Assembly (NCBI GenBank): GCA_018666235.1
Contig: JABJAB010000065.1
Span: forward strand, 1-58,996
DNA length: 58,996 bases
Source: Ilumatobacter sp.
GTDB lineage: Bacteria > Actinomycetota > Acidimicrobiia > Acidimicrobiales > Ilumatobacteraceae
Direction: 5' to 3'
Part shown: positions 34,029-42,484 of the stretch, piece after piece
How positions within the stretch are numbered: the first letter of the stretch is position 1
How the letters are laid out: every line of letters begins with the position of its first letter
Position numbers and translations under genes: made by a program
Notes under the pieces: model-generated
Told to the model about the DNA's origin: nothing
The model's input: the letters and a program-made list of their open reading frames with translations, nothing else
Database searches by the model: none

Positions 34029-35651
34029 ATGAACGCCCGACCTGACAGGCCGACTTCGTACCAACGATACCGTCGCCGCATCCTCGGGTGGGGCGCAGCT
34101 GGCGTGGTCGCGGTCTTTGCTGTTGGCGGTCCGATCTTTGTCAATCGCGTCGAAGACGACCTTGAAATGCGCACCGTCGACGTGCTCAATGAGGCAGGCG
34201 TCGGCCCGGTTGACGCTCACTTCTCTGGCCAGGACGGCGAGTTGAGATGCGTCGAGGCCGGAGCGGTGGCGATTCCCGTCGAGGTCGTCGCGGCCATTGC
34301 GAACCTGCGCGGCGTCTCGTCGATCGAAGTTGATGAGACCTGCCTCGATTCCACAGGCGCCGCGTCAGCTGCTCCGGACGGCGATACCGAAACCGCACCG
34401 ACCGAGGCGGACGGCTCCACCCTTACCTCCACGCCCGCTTCGACGACGACCTCCACGGTCGCCTCATCTGACCTCGATCTCCTCACCGACGTGATTTCCA
34501 GTGACTCCCAGTTCTCGACGTTGGCGGGTCTGCTTGATGAGACGGACCTGGCCGCAACGCTGTCCGGCGACGGACCTTTCACCGTGTTCGCGGCGACCAA
34601 CGCGGCGTTTGAGGCAATCGGCCCCAATGTGACCGGCGCGCTCGACCGAGACCCCGAGTTGCTCTTCACCGTGTTGTCTCACCATGTCGCTGCCGGAACA
34701 ACCCTCTCAGCTGACCTTCCGGCGGGCGACCTGGAGATGATCGACGGCACCACCGTCGCTGTCGATCTCAGCGATGGCGTGGTGATCACGTCAGGAGCGT
34801 CGATCGTCGCGGTGACCGAAGCGGACCTGGTTGCCTCCAACGGCGTCGTACATGCCATCGACCACGTGCTGCTTCCGGCCGGCCTCGTCATCGGTGGCGA
34901 TCCGGCCGGGACGCTGGCTGGCGCAGAGTTTGCTGACGGCCAGATCGTTCTGACCGGAAGTGTGGCAAGCGAGGAGCAACGAGCGGTCTTGCTGGCGGGA
35001 CCCAGCGACACGATCAACCCGTCGAACGTGATCGACGAACTGATCGTCGACTCGGTCACGTCGCTGTCCGATCAGCGCGCCGACGAGCTGGGCGCGGTCA
35101 TCGCCGCGATGGTGTCGAACCTTGTCAGCGCGACCGCAGAAACTCTCGATGCAGGAATCTCGGTGAGCGGAACGTTTGCATCCGAGGCAGATCGCGCCGA
35201 GTTCGAGGAGGCGGTGTCCTTGATTGACGGCGCGGTGATCACCATCGACCTCGTGGAACGTCCGGTGGCCGATGCGGGCGTGGCGGTCGTCGTCGAAACC
35301 GACCTCAACCAACTGGTGTCGGACGACCCGATTCTGTTCGACCCGAGCAGCACGACGATCAGCGATGAATCCGTGGCCACAATCGATCGCGTTGCTGCGG
35401 TTGCCAAGCGCGTGGGCGGCATCACCATCGTTGTCGAAGGACACACCGACACAGACGGGCGCGCCGACTCGAATCAGGCGTTGAGCGAGGGACGGGCTCG
35501 TTCGGTCCGCGAGGCGCTGATCGTCAGAGGCATCGCTGCTGACACACTGACGATCGTCGGTTTCGGGGGTACCGAGCCGATCCTCGACGCCGACGGCGTC
35601 GAGAACAAAGCAGCCAGCCGGCGCGTCGAGTTTGTCGTCAGCGCGACGTAA
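34029..35651 (+). CDS. Envelope protein: TM, BON-like, FAS1, BON-like and OmpA domains
   Basis: 540 residues. One membrane helix (about 20-40), a BON-like segment (45-105), a Ser/Thr linker, a fasciclin domain (SDSQFSTLAGLLDETDLAATL, GPFTVFAATNAAFEAIG, SNGVVHAIDHVLLP), one or two further BON-like segments (about 290-420) and a C-terminal OmpA domain (IVVEGHTDTDGRADSNQALSEGRA, VGFGGTEPILD). OmpA domains bind peptidoglycan, while FAS1 mediates adhesion. Mycobacterial ArfA is also TM-BON-OmpA, but without FAS1. The next gene is a small membrane HhH protein in the same direction. Confidence 0.85.
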   Translation: MNARPDRPTSYQRYRRRILGWGAAGVVAVFAVGGPIFVNRVEDDLEMRTVDVLNEAGVGPVDAHFSGQDGELRCVEAGAVAIPVEVVAAIANLRGVSSIEVDETCLDSTGAASAAPDGDTETAPTEADGSTLTSTPASTTTSTVASSDLDLLTDVISSDSQFSTLAGLLDETDLAATLSGDGPFTVFAATNAAFEAIGPNVTGALDRDPELLFTVLSHHVAAGTTLSADLPAGDLEMIDGTTVAVDLSDGVVITSGASIVAVTEADLVASNGVVHAIDHVLLPAGLVIGGDPAGTLAGAEFADGQIVLTGSVASEEQRAVLLAGPSDTINPSNVIDELIVDSVTSLSDQRADELGAVIAAMVSNLVSATAETLDAGISVSGTFASEADRAEFEEAVSLIDGAVITIDLVERPVADAGVAVVVETDLNQLVSDDPILFDPSSTTISDESVATIDRVAAVAKRVGGITIVVEGHTDTDGRADSNQALSEGRARSVREALIVRGIAADTLTIVGFGGTEPILDADGVENKAASRRVEFVVSAT

Positions 35652-35745
35652 CGGTCACGACAACTGAGTTGCCTTCCCGCGTCACCCCACTGCCCAACCC
35701 AACGACAGCCCACGTCAACGACAGCCATCGAACGACAGGAACACC

Positions 35746-36354
35746 GTGCCATACACACTTGCCAAATTCTTCCTCTGGGGTCTGCTGATGGCCCTGGCCG
35801 GAGGCATCGTCGGCTGGTTGCTGCGCAGCCTCAAAGCACGCACTGACCTCGCTCGCCCGCAGACGTTGCCGATCGATGCGTCCGAATCTGACCGTGTGCG
35901 CAGCGAACTCGAATCGGCCGTGGCCGAACGAGATCGGCTGCGCATGGAACTTGCTGACGTGCGGGGGAGCAGCGCTGGTGCGCTCGGTTTCTCGACGACC
36001 CTCGACACCTCGACCGTGCTCCCCGAGCCAGTCGAGCCAGTCGAGCCAGTCGAGCCAGTCGACCTCGATCTTGATGCGGCGCGCGCCGTTCTCGGCAAGC
36101 GGATCGCCCTCGATGACCTCAGGGTCGTCGAAGGAATTGGACCGAAGATCGCTGAACTCTGCGCCGGCATCGGAGTGATGACGTGGCGTCAACTCGCCGA
36201 GACCGACATCGGCACCCTGCAGTCGATGCTCGATGCGGCCGGCTCCCGATTCAAAATGCACCGGCCGGGGTCGTGGCCACAACAGGCGGCGCTCCTCGCG
36301 AGTGGGCAGTGGGAAGAATTCGTCGCACTGACCGAGACATTGGCGGGGAGTTAG
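35746..36354 (+). CDS. Membrane protein with coiled coil and helix-hairpin-helix domain
   Basis: 202 residues, GTG start with AGGA upstream. One N-terminal membrane helix (FFLWGLLMALAGGIVGWLL), a coiled coil (SELESAVAERDRLRMELADV), a repetitive EPV linker, and a C-terminal HhH domain (LDDLRVVEGIGPKIAELCAGIGV) of the type often described as a DNA-polymerase-lyase-like fold. Such small proteins frequently sit beside OmpA-domain genes; their function is unknown. Confidence 0.8.
   Translation: MPYTLAKFFLWGLLMALAGGIVGWLLRSLKARTDLARPQTLPIDASESDRVRSELESAVAERDRLRMELADVRGSSAGALGFSTTLDTSTVLPEPVEPVEPVEPVDLDLDAARAVLGKRIALDDLRVVEGIGPKIAELCAGIGVMTWRQLAETDIGTLQSMLDAAGSRFKMHRPGSWPQQAALLASGQWEEFVALTETLAGS
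36025..36060 (+). repeat. Four exact tandem copies of a 9-base unit
   Basis: GAGCCAGTC repeated four times, coding for EPV x4 in the linker between coiled coil and HhH domain. A likely copy-number-variable site that would lengthen the linker by three residues per unit. Confidence 0.92.
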
Positions 36355-36357
36355 AGT
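36352..36357 (+). promoter_or_regulatory. -10 element for leaderless ridA
   Basis: TAGAGT overlaps the stop of the upstream gene and precedes ATG 36365 by 7 bases. Confidence 0.5.
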
Positions 36358-36364
36358 CGCCGAC

Positions 36365-36715
36365 ATGAGCAAGCCCCTCGGTCCCTATACGCCCGCCGTC
36401 CGTGCCGGTGACTTCATCATCATCTCCGGCCAAGGTGGTCTGCTCGACGGCACCAAGGTCGATGGTGGCCTGGTTGCCGAGACACAGCAGGCAATGAAGA
36501 ACATCGAGGCGCTCCTCGCCACGATGGGAGCGTCGATGTCCGACGTGGTCAAGACCACGTGCTTCCTCACCGACATGGAGGACTACAAGGTCTTCAACGA
36601 GCACTACGTTGCAGCGTTCGGCAACCATCGCCCCTCGCGCTCGTGCGTCGCGGTCGCTGAGCTGCCTGCCAATTTTGTTGTCGAGGTCGAGGCCTGGGCC
36701 TACAAGCCGGCCTGA
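36365..36715 (+). CDS. ridA: RidA family reactive intermediate deaminase
   Basis: 116 residues. Hydrolyses 2-aminoacrylate and related enamines. Conserved features: GPYTPAVRAGDFIIISGQGG, TQQAMKNIEALLATMGASMSDVVKTTCFLTDM, and HRPSRSCVAVAELP with the catalytic Arg; EVEAWAYKP at the end. The group begins with SKPLGPYTPA, fitting the family N-terminus. Confidence 0.94.
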   Translation: MSKPLGPYTPAVRAGDFIIISGQGGLLDGTKVDGGLVAETQQAMKNIEALLATMGASMSDVVKTTCFLTDMEDYKVFNEHYVAAFGNHRPSRSCVAVAELPANFVVEVEAWAYKPA

Positions 36716-36718
36716 CGC

Positions 36719-36724
36719 TAACCT
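36719..36724 (+). promoter_or_regulatory. -10 element for the 50-residue membrane protein
   Basis: TAACCT, 6 bases, ATG 36731. No ribosome site, so the mRNA would be leaderless. Confidence 0.45.
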
Positions 36725-36730
36725 GACGCC

Positions 36731-36883
36731 ATGCTCGGAGGAATCGCCATCATTGTCGTCGTCCTGTTGATTCCGGTTGCCGTGTTGATGAGTGGCGCTG
36801 CTGCGTCGGCAGTCATCGGCGAGGTCTTCTACCGAGACGGCAAGAAAGACGCTCACCCCGAACTCGTGGACCTTCCTGATTGA
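36731..36883 (+). CDS. Small single-span membrane protein, 50 residues
   Basis: One membrane helix (GGIAIIVVVLLIPVAVLMSGAAASAVIG), followed by a charged tail (EVFYRDGKKDAHPELVDLPD). It has a TANNNT box at the standard leaderless distance, clean codon use and a stop 11 bases before the deaminase ATG. These support it as a true gene. No family recognised. Confidence 0.72.
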   Translation: MLGGIAIIVVVLLIPVAVLMSGAAASAVIGEVFYRDGKKDAHPELVDLPD

Positions 36884-36894
36884 GAACCGCCGCC

Positions 36895-38265
36895 ATGGCT
36901 GACCGCCACCACGACCTGGTGGTCGCGAATGCTCGGTGTGTGGCGACTGTCGACGGAGATCGACGCGAGCTGGCTGGTGGCTGGGTGGCGATCACCGATG
37001 GTCTCATCGCTGACGTTGGCACCGGTCCAGCGCCATCGGCGACGACCACGATCGACGCGACCGATTGCCTGGTGACCCCTGGTCTCGTCAACACGCACCA
37101 CCACCTGTACCAAAACCTGACCCGGGCGTTTCCGCCCATGACCGACAAGCCGCTGTTCGGTTGGCTGCAATCGCTGTATCCGCTCTGGCGGTCGATCGAC
37201 ACCGAGTCGGTCTACGTGTCGGCGTGGGTCGGTCTTGCCGAGCTTGCGCTGTCCGGTTGCACGACGTCGACCGACCACCTCTATTTGCACCCCCACGGCG
37301 CTGGCGATCTGCTCACCGCCGAGATCGAGGCCGCACAGGACTTGGGCATGCGATTTCATCCAACCCGGGGATCGATGTCGCTGTCCAAGAAAGACGGCGG
37401 GTTGCCGCCCGACGATGTGGTTGCCGACGACGATGAGATTCTGGCCGCATCCGAAGCCGCCGTCACCCGTCATCACGACCGTTCACATGGCGCCATGGTG
37501 CGTGTCGCGCTTGCGCCTTGCTCGCCGTTTTCGGTCACCGAAGACTTAATGGTGCGCTCTGCGGAACTGGCTGAGCGGCTCGATGTCCGACTGCACACGC
37601 ACTTCGCTGAGAACGCCGAGGACGACGAGTTCAGCATCGCCACCTTCGGGTGTCGGCCGATGGAGTACCTCGAGCGCACCGGGTGGTGTACGGATCGGAC
37701 GTGGGTGGCGCATTGCGTCATGCCCAATCACGATGAGATACAGCGATTGGGAGCAGCGGGAGTCGGTGCCGCACACTGCCCATCGAGCAACATGATCCTG
37801 TCGTCGGGCATTGCGCCGATCGTCGACCTCCGCGCCGCCGGTGTGAAGGTCGGGCTCGGTGTTGATGGGTCGTCATCGGCGGACAGTGCGTCGCTGTGGC
37901 TCGAAGCCCGGCAAGCCATGTTGCTGGCCAAACTTCGGAACGGTGCGGACGCGGGCACCGCCCGGATGGCGCTCGAAATCGCGACCCATGGTGGGGCCGG
38001 GTGCTTGGGACGTGAGGGCGAGATCGGGGTCATCGCTCCTGGTGCCGTCGGGGATCTCGCCGTCTGGTCGTTGACCGGCCCGACCTTCGCCGGAGCGATT
38101 GCCGATCCGATCGAAGCATGGCTGCGCTGTGGGCCAACCGGGGCGCGTGACACGATCGTCAACGGACAACCGGTGGTGCGCGATGGTCAATTGGTGAGCG
38201 GGAGCCTGGGTGACATGCTCGCTGCACACGACACGCTGTCTCGACGCATCCAACAGCTCGACTGA
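36895..38265 (+). CDS. 8-oxoguanine deaminase-like amidohydrolase
   Basis: 456 residues, amidohydrolase TIM barrel. Metal ligands: TPGLVNTHHHLYQNLTRAF (His-x-His), LHTHFAENAEDDEF, WVAHCVMPNHDE, and GLGVDGSSSADSASLW (Asp). NTHHHLYQNLTR and the LHTHFAEN segment are typical of the 8-oxoguanine/isoxanthopterin deaminase group rather than AtzF or SsnA. It would convert 8-oxoguanine to urate. The 38266-38350 gap shows nothing distinctive. Confidence 0.85.
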   Translation: MADRHHDLVVANARCVATVDGDRRELAGGWVAITDGLIADVGTGPAPSATTTIDATDCLVTPGLVNTHHHLYQNLTRAFPPMTDKPLFGWLQSLYPLWRSIDTESVYVSAWVGLAELALSGCTTSTDHLYLHPHGAGDLLTAEIEAAQDLGMRFHPTRGSMSLSKKDGGLPPDDVVADDDEILAASEAAVTRHHDRSHGAMVRVALAPCSPFSVTEDLMVRSAELAERLDVRLHTHFAENAEDDEFSIATFGCRPMEYLERTGWCTDRTWVAHCVMPNHDEIQRLGAAGVGAAHCPSSNMILSSGIAPIVDLRAAGVKVGLGVDGSSSADSASLWLEARQAMLLAKLRNGADAGTARMALEIATHGGAGCLGREGEIGVIAPGAVGDLAVWSLTGPTFAGAIADPIEAWLRCGPTGARDTIVNGQPVVRDGQLVSGSLGDMLAAHDTLSRRIQQLD

Positions 38266-38350
38266 CCGCCCGCTGTTTGCGGGATGAGGATGTGACTGAA
38301 AATCTGGCGCGTGCCGCCCCTGCATCTCCTGAGATAGCAAGAATGTCCCA

Positions 38351-39127
38351 ATGCGTCGCTCTATCACCTCCGCGTTCTTGGCCGTCGTCGGCCTGAGCGT
38401 TTGCGCGTGCGCCGGCGAGACCTCATCGGCGACCGGCGGGGATGTTCCGCTGCCGACGATCGGGCTCGGCTCCGATGTCGGTGAAGTTGGCCAAATCGGC
38501 AGTGGCATCGACGTCCGAGCAGTCGGGACGACCGAAATCGACACGGTCATCATGGTGGGCGACTCGATCACGGTCGCGTCGACCCCGCAGCTTGAGACGA
38601 TGTTCGAACAGCTCGGCTTTGACTCGGTCGTGATTGAATCGAAGGAGGGCAAGCGGACCGCGCTCAGCTTCGGGTCGAACCCGAGCGGGGCGGCAGTCGC
38701 CGAGGACCTCATCAAGACGATCCATGCGACCGGCGACACCGGCGCAGAGGGCGCCGCAGGCGACCCGTTCGACCATTCGAACGAACTGTGGGTCGTCGCG
38801 CTCGGCACCAACGACATTGACCAGTACTCCGACCCGAGCGAGCGCGCTGCCGCAATCAACGAAATGCTGCAGACCGTGCCGGATGAATCACCACTGGTCT
38901 GGGTCGACACGTTCTTCCGTGACCGTCCCGATGGCACAGCGGAGCTCAATGACACGATCCGCGACCGGGTGACTCAGCGCGGCGACAGTGTGATTGCGTC
39001 GTGGAGCGCCGTGGCCGACGACGACGGCAACTTGCGCAACGACGGGGTGCACCCCCGCGAGCAAGGCTCGATCGTCTTCGCCAACATCGTCGGCAACGCG
39101 ATCATCGACTTCTTGCAGCTTGCCTAG
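38351..39127 (+). CDS. SGNH/GDSL-type lipoprotein
   Basis: 258 residues. A short lipoprotein signal (TSAFLAVVGLSVCAC) and an SGNH hydrolase domain: block I MVGDSITVAS (nucleophile Ser), block III VALGTNDIDQY, block V DGVHPREQG (Asp-x2-His). Comparable domains act as O-acetyl esterases or acyltransferase partners at the surface. Substrate unknown. The 3' end overlaps the convergent glnR by 4 bases. Confidence 0.85.
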   Translation: MRRSITSAFLAVVGLSVCACAGETSSATGGDVPLPTIGLGSDVGEVGQIGSGIDVRAVGTTEIDTVIMVGDSITVASTPQLETMFEQLGFDSVVIESKEGKRTALSFGSNPSGAAVAEDLIKTIHATGDTGAEGAAGDPFDHSNELWVVALGTNDIDQYSDPSERAAAINEMLQTVPDESPLVWVDTFFRDRPDGTAELNDTIRDRVTQRGDSVIASWSAVADDDGNLRNDGVHPREQGSIVFANIVGNAIIDFLQLA

Positions 39128-39816
39128 CTTTCCCAGCGGGATTCGCCAAAGCGGTAGCCGACCGAGCGGACCGTCTGGATCAACGCTGCATGCTCTTCGC
39201 CGAGCTTGGCGCGCAGCCGACGCACATGCACATCGACGGTGCGGGCGCCGCCGTAGTACTCGTAGCCCCACACGCGGCTGAGCAGGATCTCGCGAGTGAA
39301 CACCTTGCCGGGGTTCTGCGCGAGGAACTTGAGCAGCTCATATTCCATGTAGGTCATGTCGAGCGGCTTGTTCGCGATCGACGCTTGGTAGGTCTCGAGA
39401 TTGAGGGTGAGCGCTCCGTACTCGACCATGTCTGAGCTGACGACGGCCACGTCCCCTGAGAGCAGATGTCGCAGGCGCGCCTCGAGTTCAGACGGGTGGA
39501 ACGGTGACAGGCAGAAGTCGTCGAAGAGGTCGTCGCGGTGTTCGAGCTCGGCGAGTTGCGCCCCCCCGATCAACACGATGACAGGGAGTTGCTTGTCGGC
39601 CTGCTTACGGATTGCCCGCAGGAACGCCCACGCGCCTTCAGGGTCTGCCGTGGCATCGACAATGGTTCCGGCCCAGCCGGAGTCGGGCTCGTGTTCACCG
39701 GCATCGGCGGTCGAGGAAACGGCCTTCCACGAAGAACCACCGAGATCGAGTGTGCGCGCCAGTTCGGGCGGCGCCGGGTCCGGGAAGACCAGAAGCATCT
39801 GGCTGCGCTCACTCAC
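39124..39816 (-). CDS. glnR: GlnR-type OmpR-family regulator of nitrogen metabolism
   Basis: 230 residues from GTG 39816. The receiver is atypical: WAGTIVDATADPEGAWAFLR keeps the central Asp but the switch Lys of canonical receivers is not present (DDFCLSPFHPSELEARL), as in GlnR orphan regulators that work without a kinase. DNA-binding domain: MTYMEYELLKFLAQNPGKVFTREILLSRVWGY, VDVHVRRLRAKLG, VRSVGYRF. The GTG overlaps the glnA stop (GTGA), so it is made together with a glutamine synthetase. Regulates ammonium assimilation genes; assigned from fold plus neighbours. Confidence 0.85.
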   Translation of the reverse strand: MSERSQMLLVFPDPAPPELARTLDLGGSSWKAVSSTADAGEHEPDSGWAGTIVDATADPEGAWAFLRAIRKQADKQLPVIVLIGGAQLAELEHRDDLFDDFCLSPFHPSELEARLRHLLSGDVAVVSSDMVEYGALTLNLETYQASIANKPLDMTYMEYELLKFLAQNPGKVFTREILLSRVWGYEYYGGARTVDVHVRRLRAKLGEEHAALIQTVRSVGYRFGESRWES

Positions 39817-41153
39817 AACGACGTCAGGTACCGATCTCGCTCGAACGCGCTGACGTGGGTCTTGTAGCCGCGCCATTCGATGCGTTTGCTCCGCAGGAAC
39901 CACTCGTAAATGTGCTCACCGAGGGCCTCTCGCACGAGTGTGGACTTTTCCATCGTTTCGAGCGCTGCTGCGAGCGACGTGGGGAGCTGGCCGATGCCGA
40001 GCTTCTCGAGTACATCGTCTCCGATCTCGAACAGGTTGGCGTCAGCCTCATCGGGCAGCTCATAGCCCTCTTCGATGCCCTTCATGCCGGCTGCAAGCAT
40101 CAGGCTGAAGGCCAAGTACGGGTTGCACGCGGGATCAGGGGAGCGGTACTCGAGACGCGTGGCCAAAGGATTGTCGTTTTTGGTGATGGGCACCCGGATG
40201 AGCCCACTGCGGTTGTTGCGCGCCCAACTGAGGTGCACGGGTGCCTCGAAGCCGGGAACCAGGCGCTTGTAGCTGTTGACGGTCTGGTTGGTCACCGCCG
40301 TGATTTCAGGAGCGTGTCGCAGGAGGCCCGCCATGAAGGCCTTGGCCTTCGCGGACAGGTTGTATGGGTCATCAGCGTCGAAGAAGGCGTTGTCGTCGCC
40401 TTCGAAGAGCGAGAGGTGCACGTGCATGCCCGAGCCTTGAACGCCCTCGAGTGGTTTCGGCATGAACGTGGCGTGCGCGCTGTTGCGGGCGGCAATTTCG
40501 CGAACGGCGAGTCGGAAGGTCATCACGCTGTCGGCCATGGTGAGGGCATCGGTGTGGCGGAGGTCGATTTCCTGCTGACCGGGCGCATCTTCATGGAAGC
40601 TGTACTCGACCGGAATGCCCATTTGCTCGAGTGTGCGAATCGTGCGTTTGCGCAGCTCGCCGGTGACGTCGTTGGTCGTCAGATCGAAGAACCCGCCCTG
40701 ATCGATCGGGACTGGGACTTCGCCAGCGACGAGTGGCTCGAAGTAGAAGAACTCGATGTCGGGCGCCACGTAGAACGTGAGGCCCATCTCATGGGCGGCC
40801 TTCATATGACGTCGCAGGACCTGGCGCGGGTCGCCAGCGAATGGCGTGCCGTCCAGGTTGTGGATGTCGCAGAAGACGCGTGCTTCGGGTTCTTTCGGGT
40901 CTCCCCACGGGACGATTTCGAACGTGTCGGGATCAGGGATCGCGAGGACGTCGGCTTCCTGGACACGGGAGAAGCCGTCGATCGACGACCCGTCGAAGGT
41001 CATCCCGTCGGTCAGCGCGTTGTCGAGTTCGGCAGGTGAAATGGCGAGGCTCTTGAGGTTGCCGAGCACGTCGGTGAACCACAGCCGGACGAGGCGTACG
41101 CCGCGCTCTTCGACTGAACGCAAGACATATTCGCGATGTTGGTCGATACTCAC
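39813..41153 (-). CDS. glnA: Type I glutamine synthetase, GSI-alpha
   Basis: 446 residues. ATP-dependent amidation of glutamate. Recognisable are MTFDGSSIDGFSRVQEADV, FYVAPDIEFFYFEPL, GMHVHLSLFEGDDNAF, and KRLVPGFEAPVHLSWARNNRSGLIRVP. The C-terminal tail lacks the NLYDLPPEE adenylylation site of GSI-beta and is short, so control by adenylylation is not expected. Start GTG with no obvious Shine-Dalgarno. Operon with glnR. Confidence 0.95.
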   Translation of the reverse strand: MSIDQHREYVLRSVEERGVRLVRLWFTDVLGNLKSLAISPAELDNALTDGMTFDGSSIDGFSRVQEADVLAIPDPDTFEIVPWGDPKEPEARVFCDIHNLDGTPFAGDPRQVLRRHMKAAHEMGLTFYVAPDIEFFYFEPLVAGEVPVPIDQGGFFDLTTNDVTGELRKRTIRTLEQMGIPVEYSFHEDAPGQQEIDLRHTDALTMADSVMTFRLAVREIAARNSAHATFMPKPLEGVQGSGMHVHLSLFEGDDNAFFDADDPYNLSAKAKAFMAGLLRHAPEITAVTNQTVNSYKRLVPGFEAPVHLSWARNNRSGLIRVPITKNDNPLATRLEYRSPDPACNPYLAFSLMLAAGMKGIEEGYELPDEADANLFEIGDDVLEKLGIGQLPTSLAAALETMEKSTLVREALGEHIYEWFLRSKRIEWRGYKTHVSAFERDRYLTSL

Positions 41154-41177
41154 AGGTTCAGTCTTTCAGATGGTGTG

Positions 41178-41214
41178 GAAAAAGCGAACCGGCGAAGCAG
41201 GGACTTGAGGTCCC
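41178..41214 (-). terminator. Probable terminator of glnII in the glnII-glnA gap
   Basis: Read on the minus strand: CCGGCG, an inner GGGGACC/AGTCCC pair, then CGCCGG followed by TTCGCTTTTTCC. The T5 tract after the stem makes a Rho-independent terminator likely, leaving glnA with its own promoter or partial read-through. Confidence 0.5.
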
Positions 41215-41256
41215 CACCCCGCCGGCCACGTTGCCTTCAGGATTTCAGTTTCTTGA

Positions 41257-41290
41257 ATCTGTGGTCAGATCACGCGATCTGACCACAGAT
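41257..41290. repeat. Perfect 15-base inverted repeat at the end of glnII
   Basis: Arms ATCTGTGGTCAGATC (41257-41271) and GATCTGACCACAGAT (41276-41290) around ACGC; the right arm reaches the glnII stop codon. There is no T-run. It could protect the 3' end, stop transcription with Rho, or serve as a binding site. Confidence 0.85.
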
Positions 41291-42312
41291 CACTTCATGG
41301 CGCCGCAGATGGTGTCCACCATGAGGCGGGCCACCACGTAGGGGTCGATGTTGCCGTTCGGGCGACGATCTTCGAGGTAGCCCTTCTTGTCGACAGCAAC
41401 CTGCCAAGGAATGCGGATCGATGCGCCGCGGTCAGACACGCCGTAGCTGAACTGGTCGTGACGCTGGGTCTCATGGGCGCCGGTGAGGCGATCTTCGACA
41501 CCGTCGCCGTAGCTGGCGATGTGCACTGCAGCGCGCTGGCCGAGGGCCTTGCAGCCAGCCTCGATGTACTTCATGCCGCCGTCTTCACGCATCTCCTTGG
41601 TGGAGAAGTTGGTGTGGGCTCCAGCGCCGTTCCAGTCGCCCTTGACGGGCTTGGCGTCGATGCTGATGACCACGCCGTAGTCCTCGGCGATGCGGTGCAG
41701 AAGGTAGCGACCAATCCAGAGCTCGTCGGAGACTTCAAGCAGGCCAACGGGGCCGACCTGGAATTCCCACTGTCCGGGCATGACCTCGGCGTTGATGCCC
41801 GAGATCGTCACGCCGGCAGCGAGGCAGGCGTCCATGTGATCTTCGGCGATGTTGCGGCCGGTGATGGCGATCTCGCCGACGCCGCAGTAGTACGGACCCT
41901 GCGGTGCGGGGAAGCCGTCGTCTGGGAAGCCGAGCGGGTTGCCGTTCGGCTTGAGCATCGTGTATTCCTGCTCGATGCCGAACATCGGCTCGTGCTTCTT
42001 GTACTTCTTGGCGGTGCGAGCAGCCGCTGCACGAGTGTTGGTCGGATGGGCTTTGCCATCCACGAGCATCACTTCGCACATGACGAGGACGTTCTCGCCG
42101 CCACGGATCGGATCGGGAAAGACTCGGGCGGGCTTCAGCACGCAATCGCTCTTGTCGCCCGTTGCCTGGTTGGTCGACGAACCATCGAAGCCCCAGATCG
42201 GCATGTCGGCGAGGTCGGTGCCGCTGTCGTCGGAGATGACCTTCGTCTTGGAACGGAGTTGCGGAGTCGGTTCCGTACCGTCGATCCAGATGTACTCAGC
42301 CTTGATAGCCAC
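41290..42312 (-). CDS. glnII: Type II (eukaryote-like) glutamine synthetase
   Basis: 340 residues, the GSII family length. Visible: AEYIWIDGTEPTPQLRSKTKV, MPIWGFDGSSTNQATGDKSD, GIEQEYTMLKPNGNPLGFP, GPYYCGVG, GINAEVMPGQWEFQVG, KGDWNGAGAHTNFSTKEMR. The start is GTG 42312 with GAGGA 6 bases upstream. GSII in Streptomyces and rhizobia serves under nitrogen limitation. The upstream gap holds two direct GTTCAC-type repeats. Confidence 0.96.
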   Translation of the reverse strand: MAIKAEYIWIDGTEPTPQLRSKTKVISDDSGTDLADMPIWGFDGSSTNQATGDKSDCVLKPARVFPDPIRGGENVLVMCEVMLVDGKAHPTNTRAAAARTAKKYKKHEPMFGIEQEYTMLKPNGNPLGFPDDGFPAPQGPYYCGVGEIAITGRNIAEDHMDACLAAGVTISGINAEVMPGQWEFQVGPVGLLEVSDELWIGRYLLHRIAEDYGVVISIDAKPVKGDWNGAGAHTNFSTKEMREDGGMKYIEAGCKALGQRAAVHIASYGDGVEDRLTGAHETQRHDQFSYGVSDRGASIRIPWQVAVDKKGYLEDRRPNGNIDPYVVARLMVDTICGAMK

Positions 42313-42412
42313 TGCTGTCCTCAAATCTTGTTGTTGGTTGGGCACGCCAAGGATACGGCGAGTCCCGTGAACGTGCGGCATCGTTGCAGTTGGTCGTTGC
42401 GTCGTCGTTGCT

Positions 42413-42434
42413 CGTTTGTGAACGGCGTGTGAAC
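42413..42434 (-). promoter_or_regulatory. PHO-box-like direct repeats upstream of glnII
   Basis: On the minus strand two 11-base units follow each other, GTTCACACGCC (42434-42424) and GTTCACAAACG (42423-42413), about 100 bases upstream of the glnII start. This fits the actinobacterial PhoP box (11-base direct repeats beginning GTTCAC). A third GTTCAC lies on the minus strand at 42372-42367 and an inverted copy at 42442-42447. GlnR sites are the alternative. The rest of the 172-base gap shows no gene. Confidence 0.5.
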
Positions 42435-42484
42435 TGTTGCTGTTCACCTGCGCATTGGTGTTGCGGCCGGCGAGCGATCCGCGG

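Noticed and set aside
39612..41039. 475-codon frame on the plus strand
   Set aside because: Antisense to glnR and glnA, no recognisable domain.
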